Assembly: GCA_964575845.1 (NCBI GenBank)
Contig: CAZNSX010000001.1
Coordinates: 744,001-808,000, forward strand
Length of the DNA stretch: 64,000 nt
From: CAZNSX01 sp964575845
GTDB lineage: Bacteria; UBA8248; CAZNSX01
Reading direction: 5' to 3'
Every line of letters starts with the position of its first letter. Position 1 is the stretch's first letter. Below are positions 35,399 to 43,783 of this stretch, piece by piece. The translations under genes were made by a program, and so were the position numbers. The notes under the pieces are model-generated. The model was not told the origin of the DNA and did no database searches. It saw only the letters and a list, made by a program, of their open reading frames with translations.

Positions 35399-36691
35399 CT
35401 AATCCAAATCTACGGGCGGCCCGCCGTAAAGGGCGGTGATGTCCCCGGCCAGGCGCTCTACCGTGTAGCGCTCTCTAACATGCTCCTTTCCGCACCTCCC
35501 CATGGCCTCCGCTCGCTCCTGGTCTGAGAGTACCATCAAAAGTGCCCGAGCCAATGCTTCGGGCTCGCGCGGTGGAACGAGGACCCCCGGGGGCTCCCCC
35601 TGACAAGGCTCCAGAAGGTCCGCCACCCCCCCGACCCTGGTTGCAACAAAAGGAACCCCCGCAGCCATAGCCTCAATCAGGGATACGGGGGTCCCTTCGT
35701 TATCTGAGGTGAGAGCAATGACATCGAGGTCGGCATATATTGCCTCCAGGTCTTCCCGCCAGCCAGTGAAAATGACCTTCTCCCCGAGACGCAGGGTCCG
35801 AGCCATGGTCTCGAGCTCTTCTCTGAGTTCACCATCTCCGACCACTATGAACCCGATGGGGGGCCTCACCCCATCCTCCCAGAGCTCGAGCAGAATTTTG
35901 GCCCCCTCAAGGAAAAGGGCATGGTTCTTGATCGGAACGAGACGCCCCACAATGCCTACGAGTTTTGTCCCTTCCCGCAGGCCCCGCTCCCGCCGGAAAG
36001 CGCCTCTTTTTCCCCTGCAACCGATGAACCTCTCGAGCTCCAGCCCCAGCGGCACCACCGCTATCTTCTCCCGTGGCGCAACGCCGAGGGCCACCAACTC
36101 CTCCCTCAGAGCTGGGCTCAGGGTGATGAGTTTGGTCGTGAAGCGCGCCAGAAGGGCTTCCACCCTCTTAAAGACGCTTGACTTTCGGGCCGAGAAATAC
36201 CCCTTCAGCACATGCCCGTGGAAGGTATGGTAGACCCTGAGGGGGCGTGGTTTCAAGCACAATATGCCGGGAGTGTTGAGCCGGTAGAGAAGGGCCGCCA
36301 CCCTGCCCACCGCCCCGGCCTTAGCCGTATGAGTGTGGACTATGTGGGGCTTCTCCCGGCAAAGAAGACGGTAGACCTTCCAGAGGGCCCTCAGGTCACT
36401 AAAGGGTTTCACCGGGCGGCCCAGCTCAGGCACGTGGGCGCACCTTATTCCTCTCTCTTGTGCCAAGGGGACCATGTCCCCCTCGCTCTTTTCCGTTGAG
36501 CCGTGGATGAGAAGGGTTTGCCAGGGCCCCCGGCTCAGGCGCTGGCTCAAGAAAATGGTGTGAAGCGCCGGCCCCCCGATGTTAAGGCGGGCGATGATGC
36601 GACAGACCCTAACCTGGGCGGCTCTCTGCGGCTCAGCCAGGACGGGTTTGCTCCCGGCCTTCAGAGCTCCCTGAGGGCCTGGTTCAGCCAT
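35399..36691 (-). CDS. Family 4 glycosyltransferase
   Basis: GT-B fold enzyme of 430 residues. The N-terminal half has IARLNIGGPALHTIFLSQRL and the HTHTAKAGAVGRVAALL acceptor-side motif; the C-terminal half has GIVGRLVPIKNHALFLEGA, VIFTGWREDLEAIYADLD and the donor-binding SDNEGTPVSLIEAMAAGVP. This resembles WbpX/capsule-type hexosyl or N-acetylhexosaminyl transferases. Its first 31 bp overlap the adenylate cyclase end, so a later non-ATG start near the first strand is possible. The acceptor is unknown. Confidence 0.9.
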   Translation of the reverse strand: MAEPGPQGALKAGSKPVLAEPQRAAQVRVCRIIARLNIGGPALHTIFLSQRLSRGPWQTLLIHGSTEKSEGDMVPLAQERGIRCAHVPELGRPVKPFSDLRALWKVYRLLCREKPHIVHTHTAKAGAVGRVAALLYRLNTPGILCLKPRPLRVYHTFHGHVLKGYFSARKSSVFKRVEALLARFTTKLITLSPALREELVALGVAPREKIAVVPLGLELERFIGCRGKRGAFRRERGLREGTKLVGIVGRLVPIKNHALFLEGAKILLELWEDGVRPPIGFIVVGDGELREELETMARTLRLGEKVIFTGWREDLEAIYADLDVIALTSDNEGTPVSLIEAMAAGVPFVATRVGGVADLLEPCQGEPPGVLVPPREPEALARALLMVLSDQERAEAMGRCGKEHVRERYTVERLAGDITALYGGPPVDLD

Positions 36692-39507
36692 TGCTCCACC
36701 TGGTGCTTATATAGGAGGAAGTGAATGGTTTGGGGACCCTTCGGGCAATGGGCCTCGCAGAAGCTCTTTGGAAGCTCAAGGTCGGTCAGATAGATGGGGT
36801 AGCGCACTTTCTGGCTCCTCCTTTCCACTATCCGCCGGACTACCTCTCGGAAGAGCCCTTTACCGAACCTTGAGCTCTTGAGTTCCTCGTCGCCCATCCT
36901 GAAGGAGAGGCCGTCCTTAACTCCCGGCAGGGGCTCCTCGCTCACCGAGAGGTGCTCCTCAAGAGCCCTTCGGGACATGCTCTTTCGCTGAAACTCGTGA
37001 GTCACATCCTGAAGCCCGAAAGACCCGGCCGGAGGGCGGCCAGACGTTATCTCGAAAAACTCCAGGGGCCAGGCTGGCGCGGCTGGGGCACCGTCCACCT
37101 TACGGGCCAAAACCCGGGCCATGAAGGAGTAGAGCTTAGCCGCATAAAACTCCCACTCCTGACGGGGCCAGGAATAGGCCAGCATTGCGCAGGCTTCGTC
37201 GCTTATGAAGGCCCTAAGGTGAAAACCGTTATCAAAAAAGAAAAGCTGCACCCTCCCGGGACGAGAGGCGTCGGTCACCGTCCGCAGGAGGTCCAGGGCG
37301 GAGGAGCCGCTGTCCACCCGCACCAGATTCGCGGAGGTGCCCGTGCGGTCGAGCCTATTGCAAAAGTCCTCCTCGATGCCGTGCTGCGACAGCTCTAACC
37401 CGTTATCCCTCTGGCAGATTGCTTTGAGTCGGCCTCCTTCCTGGAAGACGAAATGACGTAGCCTCTCGCCAGAAGGTGGTTCGGAAAGAAAAAATTCAGA
37501 GGTCTCTCTGAGAAGGCGCTCAAAATTCAGCCACAGGCTCCGGGCAAAAGGCCCCGTTCGACCGGAAGGAATGAACACCTTTACGGGAAACTCCGTGGCA
37601 GACTTTCCCCGAGAGAGTGTTTTCAGTACCTTCTCAAGTCCTTCCTCCAAGCCCTTCAACCCATCCCAGCCCTCATAGAAGAGCTCCCCCCATGTTGTAC
37701 GATAGCAGAGCTCAAGGCGCGAGAGCTGGGAGAGGTGCTTTTCCTTGCCGAAGTTGAGAATCACGAAGAGGCGCTCAAGGCGGCTCTCCTGGAGCAGGTC
37801 CTCCTTCCCCAGGTGGCTTATCTCCAGCCGGGGGAAGTAATCCAAAAGCTCATTCAAGAGCTCCTGAAGGTCGGGCACCGTGAGGGGGATGTCACTGGAG
37901 ATCAGGCTCAGGGCGGTATCCCGGTCATACATACCGCTGTTGATGACCCAGCAGAATGTAGCCGGAAGGTTTCCCGCCCGGCGCAGGATCAGGTGGTCTG
38001 CCTTGCCCTGAAGGATATCCTCACGGCCCACCCGTCCCCGATAAAGCCGCCAGAACTGGTGGCCATCCGGGGTTCGGCTCGGGCATAAGGTGAGGGCCTC
38101 CTGATAGAAGCTCTCCTCAAGGCCCCGGGGCAAAAACTCCACCTTGTGAGGTTTCCGGGCATAGAAAGTGAAAAGCTTCCGGCCCAGAAGGGTGAGGTCA
38201 GTCGCACTTATGCTTGTACGTTTGATGAGGTTTCTTTCACTCAGGTCGCCAAGTCGTTTGTAAACCTCGATGATGAAGCGATTTATCTCCCGACCAAGGC
38301 TCACGGCATTCTCAAAGGGCCAGGAACGGAACTGATTCAGCTCCCGGAGCCTTTCCGGTCCCCAGCCCCAGCGCCGAGCATAGCCCGCCATGATGCGGAC
38401 CCTGGGGTCGAGGTGCGGGTCATCGGCCTCGGGGTCTTCGACCGGGACGCCCACCTTGAGGTAAAGGCACTTCCTCAGAAGTTCCAGGGCCTCAGAGCGC
38501 CCCTGGGAGGCGTTATACTCAAGAATGCGGTCGAACATCATGAGGTAGGGGTCGATGGCGGGGCTATCCCTCTCGGCCTGCTGAACCCGAGCCTTAAGCT
38601 CCTCACAGAGAAGGGGTTTGCCTTCTTCGGCTCCCATGTAGGCCTCGAGTAAGGCCATCTTCATGGCGCTCTTAAATGGGCTCTCAAAAGCCTTGTTGAC
38701 TTGCCAGAGACAGGCGCCAAAGGTCTCCTCATAACTTATGCGTTGGACGTTTCCCAGGTCTATGAACTCCGAGAGGTCCCACTGGGAATCGAGCAAGTCC
38801 CGCAGCTCCCCATGCTCCTCATCGGTGAGCCCGGGCGGCAGTACCCACCACAGGGGAACCTTGCCCGCTATCAGCGTTGAGGTACGGTAGAATTCTTCCT
38901 TGAGCAGCTTGCCCAAAGCTGAGCCTGCACTCTCGGCCCCGACTTCACCGAAATCGTCGCGGCGGGCCGCGGCAATGTCGGTGAGAAAGAAGTTCGCGAT
39001 GAGGCCTTCCGCGGAGCATGCCCAACCCTCCAGGGCACGCAGCCGCTCCGCGAGGAGCTCCAGCCTCTCGGGCCCAAGGGCTTCGTCCTCCACGCATACC
39101 CAGAAGTCGAAGTCAGATTTGCTTGTTTGCGCGATGGAGCCGATTGAACCCATGAGCGCGAGGCTCTCCACCATAGGCCTGCCGGTCATCCGTGGAGGAG
39201 GGGCTGTGTGAGGGAAGAGCTCCTTCAGGGCCCGGCGACTCTCGGCCGAAGGGTTATAGTGGAAGACGCCCGAGGGAACCTCCTTGCCCGCGATGTAGCC
39301 CGGGTAGCCGGGGGCGTTCATGTGGATGAGGGCGGGAAGGACCAGAAAGACCGCCCTCCCGGCGGGGTCGAGGTCGGAGAGGATCTTCCTTGTCTTCCGT
39401 TCGTTGAAGTCCTTAAAGGCACGGCGGTTCTGGCGTGCCTCTTCCAAGAAGGCCTGACCCCATTTCCCTTGAGCAGTCTTTTGCTTTGAGGACTCGCCTG
39501 AGGCCAT
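36661..39507 (-). CDS. cyaA: Class I adenylate cyclase
   Basis: Makes cAMP from ATP. At 948 residues it is somewhat longer than the enterobacterial enzyme. The N-terminal nucleotidyltransferase domain has the Gly120-Ser121 start and Asp132/Asp134 pair in GSIGSIAQTSKSDFDFWV, preceded by LPALIHMNAPGYPGYIAG. Enzyme-specific segments follow: EEFYRTSTLIAGKVPLWWVLP, EETFGACLWQVNKAFESPFK and RKCLYLKVGVPVEDPE. The match runs through the whole catalytic half. Class I cyclases are best known from gammaproteobacteria. It lies 5 bp after a cAMP-phosphodiesterase-like gene and overlaps GT4 by 31 bp. Confidence 0.92.
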   Translation of the reverse strand: MASGESSKQKTAQGKWGQAFLEEARQNRRAFKDFNERKTRKILSDLDPAGRAVFLVLPALIHMNAPGYPGYIAGKEVPSGVFHYNPSAESRRALKELFPHTAPPPRMTGRPMVESLALMGSIGSIAQTSKSDFDFWVCVEDEALGPERLELLAERLRALEGWACSAEGLIANFFLTDIAAARRDDFGEVGAESAGSALGKLLKEEFYRTSTLIAGKVPLWWVLPPGLTDEEHGELRDLLDSQWDLSEFIDLGNVQRISYEETFGACLWQVNKAFESPFKSAMKMALLEAYMGAEEGKPLLCEELKARVQQAERDSPAIDPYLMMFDRILEYNASQGRSEALELLRKCLYLKVGVPVEDPEADDPHLDPRVRIMAGYARRWGWGPERLRELNQFRSWPFENAVSLGREINRFIIEVYKRLGDLSERNLIKRTSISATDLTLLGRKLFTFYARKPHKVEFLPRGLEESFYQEALTLCPSRTPDGHQFWRLYRGRVGREDILQGKADHLILRRAGNLPATFCWVINSGMYDRDTALSLISSDIPLTVPDLQELLNELLDYFPRLEISHLGKEDLLQESRLERLFVILNFGKEKHLSQLSRLELCYRTTWGELFYEGWDGLKGLEEGLEKVLKTLSRGKSATEFPVKVFIPSGRTGPFARSLWLNFERLLRETSEFFLSEPPSGERLRHFVFQEGGRLKAICQRDNGLELSQHGIEEDFCNRLDRTGTSANLVRVDSGSSALDLLRTVTDASRPGRVQLFFFDNGFHLRAFISDEACAMLAYSWPRQEWEFYAAKLYSFMARVLARKVDGAPAAPAWPLEFFEITSGRPPAGSFGLQDVTHEFQRKSMSRRALEEHLSVSEEPLPGVKDGLSFRMGDEELKSSRFGKGLFREVVRRIVERRSQKVRYPIYLTDLELPKSFCEAHCPKGPQTIHFLLYKHQVEQWLNQALREL

Positions 39508-39512
39508 TAGAG

Positions 39513-40286
39513 CTAGCTCCCGAAGCAGTAGGTCCGCCCCTGTTGAAGGAACTTCAGCCTCGAATCTCTGAGGGCCCTCACCTCGTCCACAATTTCGTCA
39601 TGGTACCTGGGCTTCAAATGATAAAGATATACGGGCACCTCGGGAGGCATCTTCTCAAGCTCCACTCGGAGTCCCTCAGGGGTGAGGTGCTTTGAGCACT
39701 CGGCCACTTCCCGAAGGCAGTTGGGGAAGGAGACTTCCGTTATTATGGCCCTCAGGTTCTCAAACTCCCTGGCCTTTTGCCAGATGCCGAAGGTGGGCCC
39801 CGTGTCACTCGTGATAAGAATGGTACCATCCTCTCCTGTGAGGAAGTAGCCCACGCATGGGACGATGTGGTCCAGGGGGTAGGCAAGCGCCCTTATGCCC
39901 CCAACCTCAAACTCCTCTCCTTCGACTATCTCCACAAGTTCCAGGATGGGATCCTGGCCGCAGGAGATGACGGTAAAATCGGGCCAGATGCGGTCGTTGA
40001 GGAGATGGCGCTTGAGGTCGGCCAGAACCTTTCCCACGCTCATTATCCAGAGGGAGCAGTTGCGTGCACCGTAGAGATTGTCCGCGATGAACGGGATGTC
40101 GCCCACGTGATCCAGGTGGCAGTGGGTTACGAGGATGGCATCCAGGGCCACCTGCTGGGCATGGCTCAGGGCCGAGGCGGCGGAGCCGGTATCCAGGAGG
40201 AGACGGTCCTCTATGAGGAAAGAGGTCACACGGTGCCCCGGATTCTTGCCTCCGGAACAGCCCAGAACCTTAAGCTCGATTGCCAA
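39513..40286 (-). CDS. Metallo-beta-lactamase-fold cyclic nucleotide phosphodiesterase (class II type)
   Basis: The 257 residues carry the metal motif VTHCHLDHVGDIPFIADN (HxHxDH), later ITSDTGPTFGIW, a conserved Glu/Ser segment ITEVSFPN, and YLYHLKP with the final metal histidine. NDRIWPDFTVIS is characteristic of the cAMP-phosphodiesterase branch of this superfamily (PDE1/CpdS-like). Being the first gene, directly before the adenylate cyclase, strongly supports hydrolysis of cAMP to AMP. Generic MBL hydrolase is the fallback. Confidence 0.8.
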   Translation of the reverse strand: MAIELKVLGCSGGKNPGHRVTSFLIEDRLLLDTGSAASALSHAQQVALDAILVTHCHLDHVGDIPFIADNLYGARNCSLWIMSVGKVLADLKRHLLNDRIWPDFTVISCGQDPILELVEIVEGEEFEVGGIRALAYPLDHIVPCVGYFLTGEDGTILITSDTGPTFGIWQKAREFENLRAIITEVSFPNCLREVAECSKHLTPEGLRVELEKMPPEVPVYLYHLKPRYHDEIVDEVRALRDSRLKFLQQGRTYCFGS

Positions 40287-40394
40287 CCCCTCCGCCGCCC
40301 CTCCATGGAAAGGGGATTCGAGTAAAATACTATATAAGTTTGCAAATTATATGCCGTTATCTCCTCAAAAGAAAGCCTTAAACCCCTCTAATGA

Positions 40395-40423
40395 TTGGCT
40401 GGATGAGGACTCTGGTGTAAGAT
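40395..40423 (+). promoter_or_regulatory. Possible promoter of the tetrapyrrole operon
   Basis: TTGGCT (40395-40400), 17-base spacer, TAAGAT (40418-40423). Both boxes match the consensus at four of six positions. AAGGAG (40440-40445) precedes the cbiG ATG. I saw no cobalamin riboswitch in the short leader. Confidence 0.35.
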
Positions 40424-40456
40424 GTCTCTTGACTGTTTTGAAGGAGCGCCTCTGCC

Positions 40457-41572
40457 ATGAAGCCCCTTTCCCTTTTCTGCCTGACCCGCGGGGGGCTGGC
40501 TCTTGCCCGTCTCCTGGGAGAGGGGCTCGGGGGAGCAGAGCTTCACCTCCCCCAGAGACTAGCTCCGGAGGCCTGCTTTTCCTATGGGGAGGTGCATCCC
40601 TTTCGCACTCTCGGGGAGGCCTGCTGGCATGGCTTCGCCAAATCGAGTGGCCTCATCTTCATCATGGCAGCCGGAATAGTGGTAAGGACCCTGGGCCCCC
40701 TTCTCAAGGACAAGAGGAGGGAGCCGGGGGTAGTGGTTGTGGATGAGAGGGGTGCCTACGCCATAAGCCTCTTGGGGGGGCATCGGGGTGGAGGAAACGC
40801 CCTGGCAAAAAGGGTGGCCTCTCTTACAGGAGGAAGGGCTGTGATCACCACAGCGAGCGAGGTCAGAGGAACGCTGGCCCTGGACGTTATGGCTGAACGT
40901 TTCGGCCTTGTCCCAGAGGATGGCCTGACCTTGAGGCGAGTGAGCCTGGCCCTTGTGGAAGGGGAGAATGTGGGCTTCTGGGCTGAAGCCGAGATAGCCC
41001 CCTATCTCAAAGGGGAACTTGAAAGCCGAAAGGGCGTAATCCTCCATGGGACCCTTGAGGGACTCCTCTCCTCCGGACTAAAGACCCTCGTCCTCATAAC
41101 CGACGGCTTCCCCTCCCTTAACCCGCCCCAAGAAAGGAACTTCCTTTATCTTCGGCCCCGGTGGTTGGCGGTAGGTGTAGGATGCAGGAAGGGGGTGTCG
41201 GCTCGGGAAGTGCAGGCGGCGGTGATGGGAACCCTGAAGGAAAGAAACCTTTCACCCCTCAGCATACGCTGCCTTTCGAGCCTCGACCTTAAAGCTCATG
41301 AGGAGGGCCTCGTGGCGTTCAGCCTTGCCGCCGAACTCCCCATAGAATATCATTCCAGAGAAGCGATTAATGGAGTGAAGTCCATACCTAATCCATCCCG
41401 CCTTGTACGGGAAAAGGTAGGAGTGAGAGGTGTATGCGAACCCGCGGCCCTGCTCAGCGCGCCCGGAGGAAGCCTCATCTGCCCCAAGCGAAAGTGGGGG
41501 CGGGTAACTGTGGCCGTGGCACGGGCGCCCTTTTTGTTGTCGGGATCGGCCCCGGCGCCCCAGAACACTTGA
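40457..41572 (+). CDS. cbiG: Cobalt-precorrin-5A hydrolase
   Basis: Opens the delta-lactone of cobalt-precorrin-5A, a step specific to anaerobic (early cobalt insertion) cobalamin synthesis. The N-terminal region has FIMAAGIVVRTLGPLLKDK and SLLGGHRGGGNALAKRVA; the C-terminal domain has AVGVGCRKGVSAREVQAAV and CEPAALLSAPGGSLICPK. The recognisable family sequence ends near VTVAVAR (about 41525), after which a short tail extends to the stop. First gene of the tetrapyrrole operon; it overlaps cobJ. Confidence 0.92.
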   Translation: MKPLSLFCLTRGGLALARLLGEGLGGAELHLPQRLAPEACFSYGEVHPFRTLGEACWHGFAKSSGLIFIMAAGIVVRTLGPLLKDKRREPGVVVVDERGAYAISLLGGHRGGGNALAKRVASLTGGRAVITTASEVRGTLALDVMAERFGLVPEDGLTLRRVSLALVEGENVGFWAEAEIAPYLKGELESRKGVILHGTLEGLLSSGLKTLVLITDGFPSLNPPQERNFLYLRPRWLAVGVGCRKGVSAREVQAAVMGTLKERNLSPLSIRCLSSLDLKAHEEGLVAFSLAAELPIEYHSREAINGVKSIPNPSRLVREKVGVRGVCEPAALLSAPGGSLICPKRKWGRVTVAVARAPFLLSGSAPAPQNT

Positions 41573-42294
41573 CTGGGAGGGCCCGCGAGCTCATCGGCTC
41601 CTGCCAGACGGCCATCGGCTACCGCACTTATCTGGAGCTCATCGCGGAGCTTCTCGCGGGAAAGGAAGCTCTCCCCTATGGAATGGGGCAGGAGGAGGAG
41701 CGATGCCGGGAGGCAATCACGCTCGCCGCGTCGGGGCAGAGAGTTTGCCTGATTTCGGGTGGAGACCCTGGCATCTACGGCATGGCGGGCCCGGCTCTCC
41801 AATGCTTGAGGGAGCTGGCCCTGGAGGAGCGGCCAAGAGTGGAAGTAGTGCCGGGCGTGCCCGCACTTTCGGCCGCGGCCGCCCGCCTGGGGGCTCCCCT
41901 CATGAACGATTTTGCCACGATAAGCCTGAGCGACATCCTGACGCCTTGGGAAAAGGTCGAAAGCCGCCTCAAGCATGCCGCCCTGGGCGACTTCGTCATC
42001 GTCCTCTATAACCCCGCCAGCCGCACCAGGCATGAGCAGTTGGGAAGGGCGCAGAAGATTCTCCTCTCCCTCCTTCCGGAGGAAACACCCGCGGGGCTCG
42101 TTCGCGGGGCCACGAGGCCAGGGGAGCTTGTCCAGCTCACCACCCTGGGGGGACTCCCAAAGGAGGACGTTGATATGGCAACGATAATCGTCATCGGAAA
42201 CCGCACCTCTTTTGCCTTTGAGAGCTACATGGTGACCCCCCGGGGCTATAGCCTGGGAGGCCCGGAGGGAAGGCCCCTTGGGAGAGAAGACTAG
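41494..42294 (+). CDS. cobJ: Precorrin-3B/cobalt-factor III C17-methyltransferase
   Basis: SAM-dependent ring-contraction enzyme (CobJ/CbiH). The family begins at LFVVGIGPGAPEHLT (41530 onward), followed by GGDPGIYGMAGP, VEVVPGVPALSAAAARLGAP and VLYNPASRTRHEQLGRA. Beside cbiG it probably acts as CbiH on the cobalt route. The only near in-frame initiator is GTG at 41494, which lacks a clear ribosome site; the frame stays open back to 41434 inside cbiG. The overlap with cbiG is 79 bp from that GTG. See findings for frameshift versus coupling. Confidence 0.88.
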   Translation: MGAGNCGRGTGALFVVGIGPGAPEHLTGRARELIGSCQTAIGYRTYLELIAELLAGKEALPYGMGQEEERCREAITLAASGQRVCLISGGDPGIYGMAGPALQCLRELALEERPRVEVVPGVPALSAAAARLGAPLMNDFATISLSDILTPWEKVESRLKHAALGDFVIVLYNPASRTRHEQLGRAQKILLSLLPEETPAGLVRGATRPGELVQLTTLGGLPKEDVDMATIIVIGNRTSFAFESYMVTPRGYSLGGPEGRPLGRED

Positions 42295-42970
42295 CCCCCA
42301 CTACCCCCTTTTCCTCAACCTGGAGGGAAGGCTGTGCGTTGTGGTCGGCGGGGGAGCGGTAGCCGAGCGCAAGGTGAGGGCTCTGCTCGAGGCGGGGGCG
42401 ACCGTCACGGTTGTCTCCCCATTGCTGAGCCCGGGCCTCAAACGCCTCCTAAGGGTCAAAGCTTTCAAGGAGAGGCTCACACACAAGGCCGAGCGCTTCC
42501 GTCCCTCTCATCTCAAAGGGGCTCTCCTTGTCTTTGCCGCCACGGATGACCCGCGGGTAAATAGCCGGGTTTCAGACGCAGGGAGAAAGGTCGGGACCCT
42601 GGTGAACGTCGCCGACCGGCCCGAGGCCTGCGATTTCATAGTGCCCTCGAGCTTGAGGCAGGGAGACCTCCAAATTGCCATCTCAACCGGAGGGCGCAGC
42701 CCCGCCGCCGCCAAGAGGATAAGAGAGGAGCTCGAGGCTCGCTACGGGCCCGAATGGAAGGCTTTCTTAAGGCTCATGGGCAAATGGCGGCGAAAGATAT
42801 TGACAATGATACCCGATCCTGATAAAAGAGAAAGGTTATTCAATAAGTTAGCGCGCTCTGACCTTCTCTCTGTGGTGGCCGGCGGAGGTTCCTCGAGGGA
42901 GTTCGACCGCAGGGTGATGGAGTTGATAAGAGAAGTTCGGGGCTGGGGGAAAAAGATGGAGGGGCGGTAA
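42278..42970 (+). CDS. Precorrin-2 dehydrogenase / sirohydrochlorin ferrochelatase-type protein
   Basis: The 230 residues match the N-terminal half of CysG and yeast Met8: LEGRLCVVVGGGAVAERKVRALLEAGATVTVVSP at the start (NAD-binding), AATDDPRVNSRVSD, VNVADRPEACDFIVPSSLRQG and AISTGGRSPAAAKRIREELE. It oxidises precorrin-2 to sirohydrochlorin and may also insert iron for siroheme. Its start overlaps the cobJ end by 17 bp. Whether it chelates metal cannot be told from sequence alone. Confidence 0.92.
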   Translation: MGEKTSPHYPLFLNLEGRLCVVVGGGAVAERKVRALLEAGATVTVVSPLLSPGLKRLLRVKAFKERLTHKAERFRPSHLKGALLVFAATDDPRVNSRVSDAGRKVGTLVNVADRPEACDFIVPSSLRQGDLQIAISTGGRSPAAAKRIREELEARYGPEWKAFLRLMGKWRRKILTMIPDPDKRERLFNKLARSDLLSVVAGGGSSREFDRRVMELIREVRGWGKKMEGR

Positions 42971-42979
42971 AAAACCCAA

Positions 42980-43780
42980 ATGGCTTTCCTTTTTTTTAAC
43001 ATCGCCATATTTTGTTATTTCCTCGCCACGCTTGCCCATCTCTTTTCCCTCTTTACCCGCGGGCGCCATTCCCTGAGCGTTGCCACAGGGGCACTTCTGG
43101 CTGGGTTTTTTTCCCATACCCTGAGCCTCGCCTTCGGGCTTAGAGTTACAGGCATCTTTCCTTATGCGGATTTCCTGTGCTGGTTCTGCGTTTTCTCCTG
43201 GGCCCTGGTGCTCCTCTATCTTCTGGCTGCCCTCACCCAGAGGAGGCTTCCTCTTAAGGCCTGGTTTATTCCAGTGGTCTTCATCGTTACGGCTTTCGGT
43301 CGCCACGCCTATATGGGGGGTAGTGAATTCCTTCCCTTTGTCAAGAGCTTCTGGCTGGCTGTACACATCATAGTCTCCTTCCTGGGAAGCGCCGCCTTTG
43401 CCGTGCTTTTCGGTGCGGGCGTCATGTACATCATTCAGGACCGCCATATCAAGACAAAGCACCTGGGAGGCACCTTTCACCGCCTCCCCTCCCTTGAAGC
43501 CCTTGACCAGCTTAACCAGGTCTCCCTTTACATAGGCTTTCCCCTCAGCATCATGGGCCTCATCACAGGAGCCATCTGGGTGCAGCTGGAGAAGGGCTCC
43601 TACTGGCGATGGGACCCCATAAAGACTTGGCCCCTTTTCATCATCCTCGTCAGCTACGGAATTGTGTTTCTCTGCCGTCTCACCAAGAGCTGGCGAGGAT
43701 GGAGGGCGGCCCTCTTTGCTGTGGTGGGTTTCTTCCTGGTGGTCGCCACCTTTCTTGCGCATCTCTTGCCGGGGGATTGA
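42980..43780 (+). CDS. CcsA/HemX-like cytochrome c assembly membrane protein
   Basis: The 266 residues form about eight membrane helices. The signature GSYWRWDPIKTWPLF is the tryptophan-rich heme-handling motif of CcsA/CcmC/CcmF relatives, and conserved histidines lie in flanking helices. In many deltaproteobacteria and Gram-positives this protein sits just before hemA, as here; it has been called HemX. Either a cytochrome c biogenesis role or control of HemA level is possible. Confidence 0.87.
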   Translation: MAFLFFNIAIFCYFLATLAHLFSLFTRGRHSLSVATGALLAGFFSHTLSLAFGLRVTGIFPYADFLCWFCVFSWALVLLYLLAALTQRRLPLKAWFIPVVFIVTAFGRHAYMGGSEFLPFVKSFWLAVHIIVSFLGSAAFAVLFGAGVMYIIQDRHIKTKHLGGTFHRLPSLEALDQLNQVSLYIGFPLSIMGLITGAIWVQLEKGSYWRWDPIKTWPLFIILVSYGIVFLCRLTKSWRGWRAALFAVVGFFLVVATFLAHLLPGD

Positions 43781-43783
43781 GCG

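Noticed and set aside
40287..40456. Cobalamin riboswitch before the cbiG operon
   Set aside because: The leader is too short, and I could not find the conserved B12-box pattern or its usual flanking stems.
41525..41540. Programmed -1 frameshift between cbiG and cobJ as an established mechanism
   Set aside because: The run GCCCTTTTTG does not fit the standard X-XXY-YYZ slippery heptamer in the cbiG frame. I report it only as one of several explanations.
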